This document shows positions 16,054-23,331 of a DNA stretch of 37,374 nt, in pieces. The notes under the pieces were generated by a model. The model did no database searches, was not told the DNA's origin, and saw only the letters and a program-made list of their open reading frames with translations. The position numbers and the translations under genes are program-made. Every line of letters begins with the position of its first letter. The first letter of the stretch is position 1. This DNA comes from Amycolatopsis thailandensis (GTDB lineage: Bacteria > Actinomycetota > Actinomycetes > Mycobacteriales > Pseudonocardiaceae), in assembly GCF_002234405.1 (NCBI RefSeq), contig NZ_NMQT01000189.1:1-37374 (forward strand). The letters run 5' to 3'.

Positions 16054-17004
16054 ATGTCGCTGTTCGCCGTCACCCCTGGCACCCGCGCCGACGAGGAACT
16101 GGTGCGCGCGCTCGCCACCGGGCCCTTCAGTAAGGCTTTGTCGCAGGCCATCGACCGCAGCGGGCTGGGACTGGGCAGGGTGAAGGAGCGGCTCGCCAGA
16201 GCGGGCGTGTCGATCAGCACGACGACGCTGAGCTACTGGCGGACCGGGCGGACCCGCCCCGAGCGCCCCGAGTCGCTGCGGGCCGTCGCCTTGCTGGAGG
16301 ACCTGCTGGGGCTTCCCCCGGCATCGTTGCGGGATCTGCTGCACCGGCCGGAAAGCGAACGTTCCGCGATTCGCCGCGTCGTCGGCTGGGACCGGCTGTG
16401 GGATCCGCGAGAGCCGGTGCTTTCCGTGCTGCACTCGTTCGAATCGGCGGACGAGCCTTCCGTCGTGCTGTTGAGCCTGCACGAATCCCTGTACGTCGGC
16501 GCCGATCGGACGCTGACGCGGCAGCGGGTGCGCGAGGTCGTCCGTGCCACCGACGAACCGGTCCAGACCAGGGTCGTGGCCTTGCGCGGCTGCGCGCCGG
16601 GAAGCCCGCCGAAGCTGGTGGCGACCCGGTACTGCGTGCCCGGCCGCACCGAGATGCTCACCGAACAGGCGCTCATCGTCAGCGAACTGGTGCCGAACCG
16701 GATGCTCGCGCCCGGCGAGACCGCGATCTTCGAGTACGAGTTCGAGTACACCGACGGCGTCCCCGACGACCGCTACGACCGCCGATTCCGCCATTCGACG
16801 CCGGAGTACCTCCTGGAGATCCACTTCGCTCCGGAGGCGATGCCATCGAGCTGTCATTCGTATCGGATCGACCACGTCTCCGGCCCGGAGCGGGACGTCG
16901 CCGACGTGCCGCTCTCGACGCTTTCTCCCGCGATCGCGTTCACGAGCGCGGTGACGCCCGGGATCCGGGGGATGACCTGGACCTGGCCTGCCGAGTCCGG
17001 TTGA
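16054..17004 (+). CDS. HTH-type regulator with large effector domain
   Basis: The 316-aa protein has an N-terminal helical segment that reads like an XRE-type helix-turn-helix (about residues 20-85: DRSGLGLGRVKERLARAG then SISTTTLSYWRTGRTRPERPES, where TLSYWRTGRTRP resembles a recognition helix and following loop). The rest (about 105-310) is a beta-rich domain I do not recognise; it ends with conserved aromatic positions (GIRGMTWTWP). The open frame continues about 140 codons upstream without protein-like composition, so the ATG at 16054, with GGAGG 11 bases upstream, is preferred. Position and the shared 36-bp motif suggest it regulates the adjacent secreted proteases. A role as regulator is moderately supported; its ligand is unknown. 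Confidence 0.65.
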   Translation: MSLFAVTPGTRADEELVRALATGPFSKALSQAIDRSGLGLGRVKERLARAGVSISTTTLSYWRTGRTRPERPESLRAVALLEDLLGLPPASLRDLLHRPESERSAIRRVVGWDRLWDPREPVLSVLHSFESADEPSVVLLSLHESLYVGADRTLTRQRVREVVRATDEPVQTRVVALRGCAPGSPPKLVATRYCVPGRTEMLTEQALIVSELVPNRMLAPGETAIFEYEFEYTDGVPDDRYDRRFRHSTPEYLLEIHFAPEAMPSSCHSYRIDHVSGPERDVADVPLSTLSPAIAFTSAVTPGIRGMTWTWPAESG

Positions 17005-17021
17005 ACCGGGTTCGGCAGGCC
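16985..17021. terminator. 18-bp hairpin overlapping the regulator stop codon
   Basis: 16985-17002 pairs with 17004-17021 over 18 bp with two G-T wobbles (core GGCCTGCCGAG...TTCGGCAGGCC). The stop codon TGA (17002-17004) lies in the loop. It separates the regulator from the convergent glyoxalase-fold gene. Confidence 0.65.
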
Positions 17022-17029
17022 GGACCCGG

Positions 17030-17443
17030 CTATTCCGCGTAGAGCTGGTCCGTTCCCTGGGCGCTGTAGCCGAGGCTCCAGATGTAGCCGTCCAGGTCCG
17101 CGAAGGTGCCGCCGTATCCGCCCCACGGCAAGGCGCCGGCGGGCTTGAGGACGGTGGCGCCCGCCTTCTCGGCTTCGGCGATGATCTCGTCGACACGCTC
17201 CTCACTGCGGACGACGTAGGTGAGGACCAGCCCGCTGAAACCGCTGCCCTCAGCGCTCGTGCCCACCTGGTCGGCCAGTCCTTCGCGCCGGTAGAAGCCG
17301 ACGGGCGACGCTCCGTCCGACTCGAAGAACACGGAGACGCCGTAGTTGTTCTTGATCTTCCAGCCCAGCCCCTCGGTGTAGAACCGCTTGGCCCGGTCCA
17401 TGTCCTCGACGGCGAGGAGGATCGAGCTGACGTGCGCTTTCAT
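17030..17443 (-). CDS. VOC (glyoxalase/bleomycin-resistance fold) protein
   Basis: This 137-aa protein of the vicinal oxygen chelate fold has two beta-alpha-beta-beta-beta units (about 3-60 and 70-130). AVEDMDRAKRFYTEGLGWKI is the usual VOC opening, and GGTFADLDGYIWSLGY the usual ending. The Asp-Leu-Asp-Gly loop resembles members such as MhqO/PhnB-like proteins. The ATG at 17443 has GGAGAC upstream. It is divergent from an ECF41 sigma factor gene and has its own ECF41-type promoter, so it is likely part of that regulon. Whether it is an enzyme or a binding protein is unknown. Confidence 0.82.
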   Translation of the reverse strand: MKAHVSSILLAVEDMDRAKRFYTEGLGWKIKNNYGVSVFFESDGASPVGFYRREGLADQVGTSAEGSGFSGLVLTYVVRSEERVDEIIAEAEKAGATVLKPAGALPWGGYGGTFADLDGYIWSLGYSAQGTDQLYAE

Positions 17444-17461
17444 TCCCTGTCTCCTTCGTGC

Positions 17462-17488
17462 TGTCACATCGGCGTGGTGTCGCCGGTC
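17462..17488 (+). promoter_or_regulatory. ECF41-type promoter toward the sigma factor gene
   Basis: TGTCACA (17462-17468), 16 bases, then GGTC (17485-17488). The known ECF41 promoter is TGTCACA, N16, CGTC, so three of four -10 bases match. It lies about 38 bp before the sigma start and would give autoregulation. Confidence 0.7.
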
Positions 17489-17497
17489 AAACGGGAT

Positions 17498-17524
17498 GAC
17501 AGGTCCGGACGGAGGAATGTGACA
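17498..17524 (-). promoter_or_regulatory. ECF41-type promoter toward the VOC gene
   Basis: On the minus strand TGTCACA (17524-17518), exactly 16 bases, then TGTC (17501-17498). This is the same architecture as the opposing promoter, facing it with the -10 elements only 9 bp apart. Start points would nearly coincide. Confidence 0.7.
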
Positions 17525-17525
17525 G

Positions 17526-18395
17526 ATGGTCGAACAGGACTGGCTGACCGAGCGGTTCGCCGAACACCACGATCGCCTGCGGGCGGTGGCCTACCGGATG
17601 CTCCGTTCCCCCGGCGACGCCGAGGACGCGGTGCAGGAGGCGTGGCTGCGGGTCAGCCGGGCGGACACCGGCCAGGTGGGAAATCCGGGTGGATGGCTGA
17701 CCACGGTCGTCGCGCGGGTCTGCCTGAACATGCTCGAGGCGCGTCAGGTCCGGCGCGAGGAGCCCGCCGGCGCGCTGCCGCCCGAGCCCGTCTCGTCGCA
17801 GGCGGGCCCCGAGGACGACGCGCTGCTGGCCGACTCGGTCGGGGTGGCGTTGATGGTGGTGCTGGACACCCTGACTCCCGCCGAGCGGCTCGCCTTCGTG
17901 CTGCACGACATCTTCGCCGTGTCGTTCGGCGAGATCGGCGAGATCATCGACCGCTCGCCGGCCGCGGCCCGGCAGCTCGCCAGCCGGGCCCGGCGGCGGG
18001 TACAGGGAGCGGCCGCCGCCTCCGACGCCGCGAGATCGCGTAAGCGCGAGGTCGTCGAGGCGTTCCTTGCCGCCTCCCGCGACGGAAACTTCGCCGCCTT
18101 GCTCTCGCTGCTCGACGCGAACGCCGTGCTCGTCGCCGACCCGGCGGCCGTGAGGATGGGCGCGACCGCCGAGGCCCGCGGCGCCGACGCGGTGGCGGCC
18201 GTCTTCTCCGGACGGGCCGAGGCCGCCCGGCTCGCCCTGGTCGACGGCGTTCCAGCGGCGGTCTGGGCACATCGCGGCCGGCCTCAGGTCGTCTTCACGT
18301 TCACTGTCGACGACGGGAAGATCACCGGTATAGAGCTCCAGGCCGATCCAGCTCTCCTCGGTGACCTCGACGTGGTCTACCTCGGGGGCGAGTGA
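17526..18395 (+). CDS. ECF sigma factor, ECF41/SigJ type with fused SnoaL-like domain
   Basis: This 289-aa sigma-70 family factor has region 2 (about 8-75, with YRMLRSPGDAEDAVQEAWLR) and region 4 (about 108-160, TPAERLAFVLHDIFAVSFGEI then SPAAARQLASRARRRV). The C-terminal extension (about 170-289) has an NTF2/SnoaL-like fold. ECF41 factors lack an anti-sigma partner and are controlled by this fused domain. Overlapping promoter motifs matching the ECF41 consensus lie upstream. GGAGG (17511-17515) is the ribosome site. A VOC gene follows after three bases and is probably translationally coupled. The inducing signal is not known. Confidence 0.9.
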   Translation: MVEQDWLTERFAEHHDRLRAVAYRMLRSPGDAEDAVQEAWLRVSRADTGQVGNPGGWLTTVVARVCLNMLEARQVRREEPAGALPPEPVSSQAGPEDDALLADSVGVALMVVLDTLTPAERLAFVLHDIFAVSFGEIGEIIDRSPAAARQLASRARRRVQGAAAASDAARSRKREVVEAFLAASRDGNFAALLSLLDANAVLVADPAAVRMGATAEARGADAVAAVFSGRAEAARLALVDGVPAAVWAHRGRPQVVFTFTVDDGKITGIELQADPALLGDLDVVYLGGE

Positions 18396-18398
18396 CAC

Positions 18399-18761
18399 GT
18401 GGATCTCAGACTCTCGTGCTGCGCTCTCGCCGTCCACGATCTCGGCGAAGCGATCGGTTTCTACCGCGATGTGCTCGGCTTCAAGGTCCATGACGACGGT
18501 CAGAAGGTGAGCGTCAGCCCGCCGTCGCAGCCGGAACTGCGGATCGTCCTCACGACGCCGGACGAGCGGTCGCTGGGCAGTCTCACCTTCGCGACCGACG
18601 ACTGTGACGCCACCTTCGAACGCATCGAGGCCACCGACGCCGAAGTGATGCAAGAACCCATCGACCGCCCCCACGGTGTCCGCGACTGCGCGTTCCTCGA
18701 CCCATCCGGGAACATGCTGCGGTTCAGCCAAAAACGCGTTGTGGACGCGCTTCCCGGCTGA
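18399..18761 (+). CDS. VOC (glyoxalase fold) protein, in operon with ECF41
   Basis: The 120-aa product begins at a GTG three bases after the sigma-factor stop. LAVHDLGEAIGFYRDVLGFKV and DCAFLDPSGNMLRFSQ are classic VOC motifs; the second carries the DPSGN metal/substrate loop. It differs clearly from the VOC protein at 17030, so the sigma gene is flanked by two unrelated members. The gap is too short for an independent promoter, which makes it part of the ECF41 operon. The substrate is unknown. Confidence 0.87.
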   Translation: MDLRLSCCALAVHDLGEAIGFYRDVLGFKVHDDGQKVSVSPPSQPELRIVLTTPDERSLGSLTFATDDCDATFERIEATDAEVMQEPIDRPHGVRDCAFLDPSGNMLRFSQKRVVDALPG

Positions 18762-18874
18762 CTAGGGTGCGGGCGGCCAGGCCCGTTCCAGAGGAGGAGG
18801 TGTGCAGCACATGCGCACAAGTGTCGAGCCGTCGAACCCGATTTCGACAGTCGTCCTCTCGAAAGGCCTCACAC

Positions 18875-19603
18875 TTGAACCGCGAACAGATCTCACTCAT
18901 CGCCCACACTGATCACCCGATCAAGTCGCCGCTCGACGACACCTCGGTCGACAGGCTGCTGGAAGCAGGACTTCCGCGAGGCGATGAACGCGTCCTCGAC
19001 CTCGGCTGCGGCACCGGGGAATGGTTGCTGCGCGCCTTGGCCGCCCGCCCGGACCTGCGAGCGGAGGGCGTCGACGTCTCCGAGGACGCCCTGCACCAGG
19101 CTCGCCTTGCCGCCGATGACCGCCTCGTCCTGCACCACCAAGACGCCGCGGGTTTCGCTTCGGCCGACCAGTTCGATTTGGTGATCAGCGTCGGTGCCAC
19201 GCACGCTTTCGGCGGCCTGCTCCCCACACTGGCCGCGGCCCGGCGGCATCTGGCGCCCGGCGGCCGTGTCCTGATCGGAGACGGCTTCTGGGAGCGGACG
19301 CCGTCCGCTGAAGCCGTCGAGATGCTGGGGGAGGGCGCCGATCTGGCGACCACCGTGGACCGCGTGGTCGCGGACGGATGGACCCCGGTCCACGGGCACG
19401 TCAGCACGCGCCACGAACTGGACGCCTACGAATGGTCCTGCTGGGGGTCACTGGCCTCCTGGGCTCTTGACCATCCCGCCGATCCGGACAGCGCGGAAGC
19501 GCTCGCGATGGCGAACCTTCGCCGGACCGAATGGCTCCGGGTTTACCGGGACAGCTGGGGATTCGTGTCCCTCGTCCTCGCTCCGACTCCCGGCGAGGCC
19601 TGA
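18875..19603 (+). CDS. SAM-dependent methyltransferase, class I
   Basis: The proposed 242-aa protein contains motif I VLDLGCGTGEWLLRAL (about 45-60), followed by the acidic GVDVSEDAL strand that binds the SAM ribose, and FDLVISVGATHAFGG as the post-I region. This is a Methyltransf_25-type fold with small-molecule targets. The start is uncertain: TTG at 18875 has AAAGG eight bases before and begins a sensible N-terminus (LNREQISLIAHTDHP), whereas the frame upstream to 18767 is poor in protein character. It ends at a hairpin shared with the convergent gene at 19640. It may be unrelated to the ECF41 operon 110 bp upstream. Confidence 0.78.
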   Translation: MNREQISLIAHTDHPIKSPLDDTSVDRLLEAGLPRGDERVLDLGCGTGEWLLRALAARPDLRAEGVDVSEDALHQARLAADDRLVLHHQDAAGFASADQFDLVISVGATHAFGGLLPTLAAARRHLAPGGRVLIGDGFWERTPSAEAVEMLGEGADLATTVDRVVADGWTPVHGHVSTRHELDAYEWSCWGSLASWALDHPADPDSAEALAMANLRRTEWLRVYRDSWGFVSLVLAPTPGEA

Positions 19604-19609
19604 TCGGAC

Positions 19610-19639
19610 GGCAGGGGTTCTCCGTGGGGAACCCCTGCC
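19610..19639. terminator. Terminator between convergent genes
   Basis: GGCAGGGGTTC (19610-19620) and GAACCCCTGCC (19629-19639) form an 11-bp perfect stem with an 8-base loop. It fills the gap between the methyltransferase stop and the stop of the minus-strand hypothetical gene at 19640. Confidence 0.75.
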
Positions 19640-20125
19640 TCACCCCTTTGCCGGGAGGTCGATCCAGCCGTCGGTGTCACGATGCCTGCCGAGCCCGATC
19701 GCCTCGAACTCGTCGTGATGGTCACCTTTGCCGACCCCGAGGAGCCGGAGCGCCTGGGAGATCGGGCTGCCGCCAGGTGGAGTCGGCTGGTTCTCCTCGA
19801 GGTGCAGCGGTCCGAGGACGACCCGCCCTTTGTCCCATACCTGTGCGCTCTGTGTGCCTACCCCTCCGAAGTACTCGGCTTCGAGGTAGGCCACCGGACC
19901 GCTCGCCGAACAATCGGCCAGCCTGCGGTCGAATCCCGCGGGCATCTTCCAGAATCCGCCGAGCCGGGGTGCGTCGGCGTCGGTGACCGCGTCGAACAGT
20001 TCGTCGGTCATCGGGAGTAGCGAGAGCTGCTGCCCCAACGGCACGACATGTGCGGCGTCGGTGTTACCGGCCAGCTTGCTCAGGACCACCTGAGTGGCGA
20101 CGACGGCTTGCAGGTTGAAACCCAT
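19640..20125 (-). CDS. Hypothetical protein, 161 aa
   Basis: I do not recognise this family. The sequence is mixed alpha/beta and begins MGFNLQAVVATQVVLSKLAG. It has no signal peptide or membrane segment, and mid-protein SASGPVAYLEAEYFGGVGTQSAQVW looks like a beta-rich immunity- or SMI1-like region, a weak impression only. A convergent hairpin terminates it. Upstream lies a 348-bp gap before the TIR operon. It may be the first gene of the island, because codon use and neighbours change here. Confidence 0.6.
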   Translation of the reverse strand: MGFNLQAVVATQVVLSKLAGNTDAAHVVPLGQQLSLLPMTDELFDAVTDADAPRLGGFWKMPAGFDRRLADCSASGPVAYLEAEYFGGVGTQSAQVWDKGRVVLGPLHLEENQPTPPGGSPISQALRLLGVGKGDHHDEFEAIGLGRHRDTDGWIDLPAKG

Positions 20126-20473
20126 GGTTCATTATCGCCTGGTTGGCATGAGTCGGATATGTCATCGAGCAGCCGGACCTCCAGCTGATGCCGTACTTCG
20201 CCCCGGACGGGATCTGATGACGACCCGGAAGCCTCAGATGGTGGGCGGCGTGAGTGATGCCGGAGTCTCTGGGCACTGCGAGGACTCGTTGGAATCACGT
20301 GGCGAGGACCGCGCCGCGGTTTCCGCCGCTCGGGAGTAACCCACCACGACACTCGCACGTTGACGGCGTTTCTGGTTGTTGTCCCTTTTTTGACCAGTTG
20401 GCTGGCCAGTTGTCCCGGTAATCTCCATTATCTGTCGATTTCCGCCCGTTGTTTGCCGCATATCATCGTTGGC
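20126..20473. other. Intergenic region upstream of the TIR operon
   Basis: No gene is convincing in these 348 bp. The right part is clearly AT-richer than its surroundings and includes TTTTTTGACC with a TTGACC hexamer (20390-20395). A direct repeat CCAGTTG occurs at 20394-20400 and 20406-20412, one turn of DNA (12 bp) apart. TAATCT (20419-20424) could be a -10 element, but spacing to a good -35 is not ideal. The start codon of the TIR gene has no clear ribosome site. Confidence 0.45.
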
Positions 20474-21067
20474 GTGTCCGAGTACGAGTACGATCTGTTC
20501 ATCAGTTACAGCCGTCACGGCAGCGTGCAGAAATGGCTGCTCAACCACTTCTACGGCAAACTGCGTGAAAGCCTCGCCGACGAGTACGGCAGCCTGAATG
20601 TGTACATGGATCGGCAGATGCCCAGCGCGGTGCACTGGCCGTCCAATCTGCGGGACGCGTTGCAGCGCAGCAAGATCATGGTCCAGTTGCTCACCCCGCC
20701 CTACTTTCAGTCACCCTGGTGCATGGCCGAGATGCGCAGCATGCAGGCCAGGGAGGAGATGCTCGGACTCGCGGGAAACGGCGTTTCTTCCCAGGGGTTG
20801 ATCTACCCGATCTTATATGGAGACTCGGAAAATTTTCCCGAAGAGGGAAGGGTGCGAGCCTGGCGGGATTTCAAGGATGTCGCCTATCCGGATCCGTCTT
20901 ATCAGCAGAGCATTGAGTACAACAAATTCCACCACAAGGTCAAGGAGCTGGCCAGGGACCTGGCCCAGTTGGTGGCCCAGGCGCCACCATGGCAGCCGGA
21001 CTGGCCGCTCGTCGAAGTACCGGACCCGGTGCTGCTGCCGACTCCTCCGCTGCCGAGGTTCGAATGA
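20474..21067 (+). CDS. TIR-domain protein, first gene of four-gene conflict operon
   Basis: This 197-aa TIR protein starts at GTG (VSEYEYDLFISYSRHG, the first TIR strand). The TIR domain spans about residues 5-145: the BB-loop region NVYMDRQMPSAVHWP, the strand SKIMVQLLTPPYFQS, then PWCMAEM, in which E86 matches the catalytic Glu of NAD-cleaving TIR domains. A helical, proline-rich tail follows (about 150-197, ending PLPRFE). The last four bases overlap the ATPase gene (ATGA). In related systems TIR domains are the effector that depletes NAD or makes a cyclic signal. Here it is small and has no sensor domain, so sensing must lie in its partners. A longer frame upstream from TTG 20360 has no TIR-like sequence. 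Confidence 0.87.
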   Translation: MSEYEYDLFISYSRHGSVQKWLLNHFYGKLRESLADEYGSLNVYMDRQMPSAVHWPSNLRDALQRSKIMVQLLTPPYFQSPWCMAEMRSMQAREEMLGLAGNGVSSQGLIYPILYGDSENFPEEGRVRAWRDFKDVAYPDPSYQQSIEYNKFHHKVKELARDLAQLVAQAPPWQPDWPLVEVPDPVLLPTPPLPRFE

Positions 21068-22713
21068 CGACCGGCACCGTGCTCACCTTCTATTCGTACA
21101 AGGGTGGAGTAGGCCGCAGTTTCACGCTGGCGAACGTGGCCGTGCTGCTGGCGCGCTGGGGTTTTCGGGTGCTCACGGTGGACTGGGATCTCGAAGCACC
21201 CGGGCTGCACCACTACTTCGGACCGAAACTTGTCGAGCAGCCCGAACGCGGGGTGGTCGACCTCGCGCACGACTTCCTGCCCGATGCCGGAACACAGGAT
21301 GCCCCGCGGGACTTGGAGTCCTACACGGTCCGGGTCGGCGTCGAAGGCGGCCGTCTCGACCTGCTCGCCGCCGGACGCGTGGTTTCCGGCAAGCTGGACG
21401 ATTCCTATTCGAAGCGGATGCAGGCGCTGAACTGGGAGGAGCTGTACCGGCGCGGGTTCGCCGCGTACCTGGAGCGGTGCCGGGCGGAGTGGACCGATAA
21501 CTACGACTTCGTACTGCTCGACAGCCGGACCGGTGTCTCCGACATCGCCGGCATCTGCACCGCGCATCTGCCGGACCGGTTGGTCGTGGTCTTCACCGCC
21601 AACGACCAGAACCTCGACGACGTGGTGGATGTCGCCCGGCGGGCCGACCGCGCCCGGGACCGCCTGCCCTACGACAGGCCCCGGCACTCGGTACTCCCCA
21701 TTCTGTCCAGATTGGACAATCGAGTCGAATATGAGCGTGCCGAGCGATGGCAGCGTAAATGCGCCGAGACCGTGGCGCCACTGTTCGGCAACTGGCTTGC
21801 ACAGACCGTCCCGGTGGACCTGATGATGCGCCACCTCACGGTGCCCTACGTCTCCTACTGGAGCTTCGGCGAGCAGTTGCCGGTCCTGGAGGAGGAAGTG
21901 CCCAAGGCGGACCAGATCTCCTACGCGCTGGAAACGGTCGCGTCGGTCATCGCGCAGGACTTCGACCGTACCGACGTGCTTGCCGACAACCGCGACGCCT
22001 ACGTGGCCGCCGCGCGGGACCGGTGCCGTGAGTTCGATCTGGACGTGCTGGTGTCGAGCGCGCGGCAGTCCAAGGTCGCCGCGGAACTGATCCAAGAACT
22101 CCACCTGCTCGGGGTACGCGCCGACCGTTCGTTGTCCGGCGACCCGGGATTCCTGGCCGAGGCCACCGATTCGGCCCAGCACTTGTGCCTGGTGGTGGAG
22201 GGGCCGCTGAACCGCTGGCAGATCACCGAGTCCGAACGATTCCTGCGGCACACGCTCGGGCCGGAGGGCAGACATCGGCAACTATTCTGCCTGATCGCCC
22301 GCGGCATCGATCGCGACGAACTGCCGGGCTTCGTGCGAAATCTGCACCATCTGGAATTCACGCCGGACGTGCGGCCCGTCCGGGTGGCCAGGCAATTGCA
22401 CCACCTGCTCACCGCCACCGGGGCAGGACCGGACCAGGAGGCACTGCGGGCCGCGGCGGCGGCTCTCCGCGCGCTGCCGGACACTTTGCCCTACGCCGAA
22501 CGCTTCGTCCTGGTCGAGGACACCGTGCGCGGGATGGCCACCGCGCTGGACAACGGTGACCTGGCCCTGCTGCTCGACCGGTCGGCGGACCTGGACTTCC
22601 TCGGCAGAGCCCACGGCGATGGTGCCGGGGTGCCCGCCTCCCAGGCGCTCCTCGCCGTGACGAGGGCACTGCTGAGCCGGATCGACCGAAGGATCAACGC
22701 GTTCACCGAATGA
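21064..22713 (+). CDS. KGGVGR-variant MinD/ParA-like ATPase with possible C-terminal TIR-like domain
   Basis: The 549-aa protein has a deviant Walker A loop YSYKGGVGRSFTLANVA (residues 10-26), then VLTVDWDLEAPGLHHYF (about 37-52) and a Walker B-type LLDSRTG (about 151-157). This is the MinD/ParA-like class with the KGGVGR signature often linked to TIR partners. Residues about 325-450 form a second alpha/beta unit: DLDVLVSSARQS, then a helix, LGVRADRSLSGD, then LCLVVEGPLNRWQITESERFL. The order and spacing recall a degenerate TIR fold, although that is an inference. The last ~90 residues are helical. It overlaps the TIR gene by ATGA and is followed by a 12-base gap to the wHTH gene. It is expected to act as a nucleotide-dependent switch or scaffold for the TIR protein. 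Confidence 0.82.
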   Translation: MTTGTVLTFYSYKGGVGRSFTLANVAVLLARWGFRVLTVDWDLEAPGLHHYFGPKLVEQPERGVVDLAHDFLPDAGTQDAPRDLESYTVRVGVEGGRLDLLAAGRVVSGKLDDSYSKRMQALNWEELYRRGFAAYLERCRAEWTDNYDFVLLDSRTGVSDIAGICTAHLPDRLVVVFTANDQNLDDVVDVARRADRARDRLPYDRPRHSVLPILSRLDNRVEYERAERWQRKCAETVAPLFGNWLAQTVPVDLMMRHLTVPYVSYWSFGEQLPVLEEEVPKADQISYALETVASVIAQDFDRTDVLADNRDAYVAAARDRCREFDLDVLVSSARQSKVAAELIQELHLLGVRADRSLSGDPGFLAEATDSAQHLCLVVEGPLNRWQITESERFLRHTLGPEGRHRQLFCLIARGIDRDELPGFVRNLHHLEFTPDVRPVRVARQLHHLLTATGAGPDQEALRAAAAALRALPDTLPYAERFVLVEDTVRGMATALDNGDLALLLDRSADLDFLGRAHGDGAGVPASQALLAVTRALLSRIDRRINAFTE

Positions 22714-22725
22714 GAGGCGGCGAAA

Positions 22726-23331
22726 ATGCCGGAGCAGTACTCCACGAATGCCAGAGCCGCACTACTGGCGCTGGTACTGGCCAACCGGGACATGCTCAAC
22801 ACCGAATTGGTCAAGGACCACAAGGTCCGGCTCGGTCCAGACGAACGCGACCGGCTGAACGCCGCCGGACTTCTGGAGAGTTCGACGAACGTCCGGCCAT
22901 TCGTGCACCGCATCACCGACGAGGGGATCGACTGGTGCATGACCGACCTGGTTCGCTCGGAACTACCGTCCCGCTCGGGGCCGCAGGCCCGGCAGCAACT
23001 CGACCTGCTGCGCCGGCTGGTGCCGTTCCTGCGCCAGCGTGGCCTACTGGCCGAGGCGCTGCGGTCCGGTGACCTGGAGTCGCTCATCCGCGGCGTTTAC
23101 GCCGAGCTGTCGGTGGGCGTGCAGGACTGGATCCGCCTGGCCCGGCTGCGGCCGAAGCTCAACGGTGCGGACAAGGACGAGGTGGACGCCGCGCTGGTCA
23201 AGATGGCGAAGACGGGCACGGTCCATCTGGCCCCCGACTCCAACCGCAAGGTGCTCACCGACGCCGACCACGCCGCCGCCGTCCAGGTCGGTGGCGAGGA
23301 CAAGCATCTCATCGCGATCGAGGAATCATGA
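22726..23331 (+). CDS. Small winged-helix protein, third gene of conflict operon
   Basis: The 201-aa protein appears to have two winged-helix units. The first (about 8-75) reads ARAALLALVLANRDMLNTELV, DERDRLNAAGLL, VHRITDEGIDW. The second (about 118-200) reads WIRLARLRPKLNGADKDEVDAAL, TGTVHLAPDSNRKVLTDADHAAAVQVGGEDKHLIAIEE (the two parts split by a short loop). The closing GGxxxHLIAI motif is one I associate with small DNA- or adaptor-type wHTH proteins next to P-loop ATPases, but I cannot name the family. GAGAGG upstream of the ATG is the ribosome site. It overlaps the AAA-HerA gene by ATGA. It probably links the ATPases or binds nucleic acid; no enzymatic residues are apparent. Confidence 0.72.
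   Translation: MPEQYSTNARAALLALVLANRDMLNTELVKDHKVRLGPDERDRLNAAGLLESSTNVRPFVHRITDEGIDWCMTDLVRSELPSRSGPQARQQLDLLRRLVPFLRQRGLLAEALRSGDLESLIRGVYAELSVGVQDWIRLARLRPKLNGADKDEVDAALVKMAKTGTVHLAPDSNRKVLTDADHAAAVQVGGEDKHLIAIEES

Noticed and set aside
18738..18752. GTGGAC near the end of the second VOC gene as a further SARP site
   Set aside because: It is a single unit inside a coding region, with no 11-bp-phased partner.
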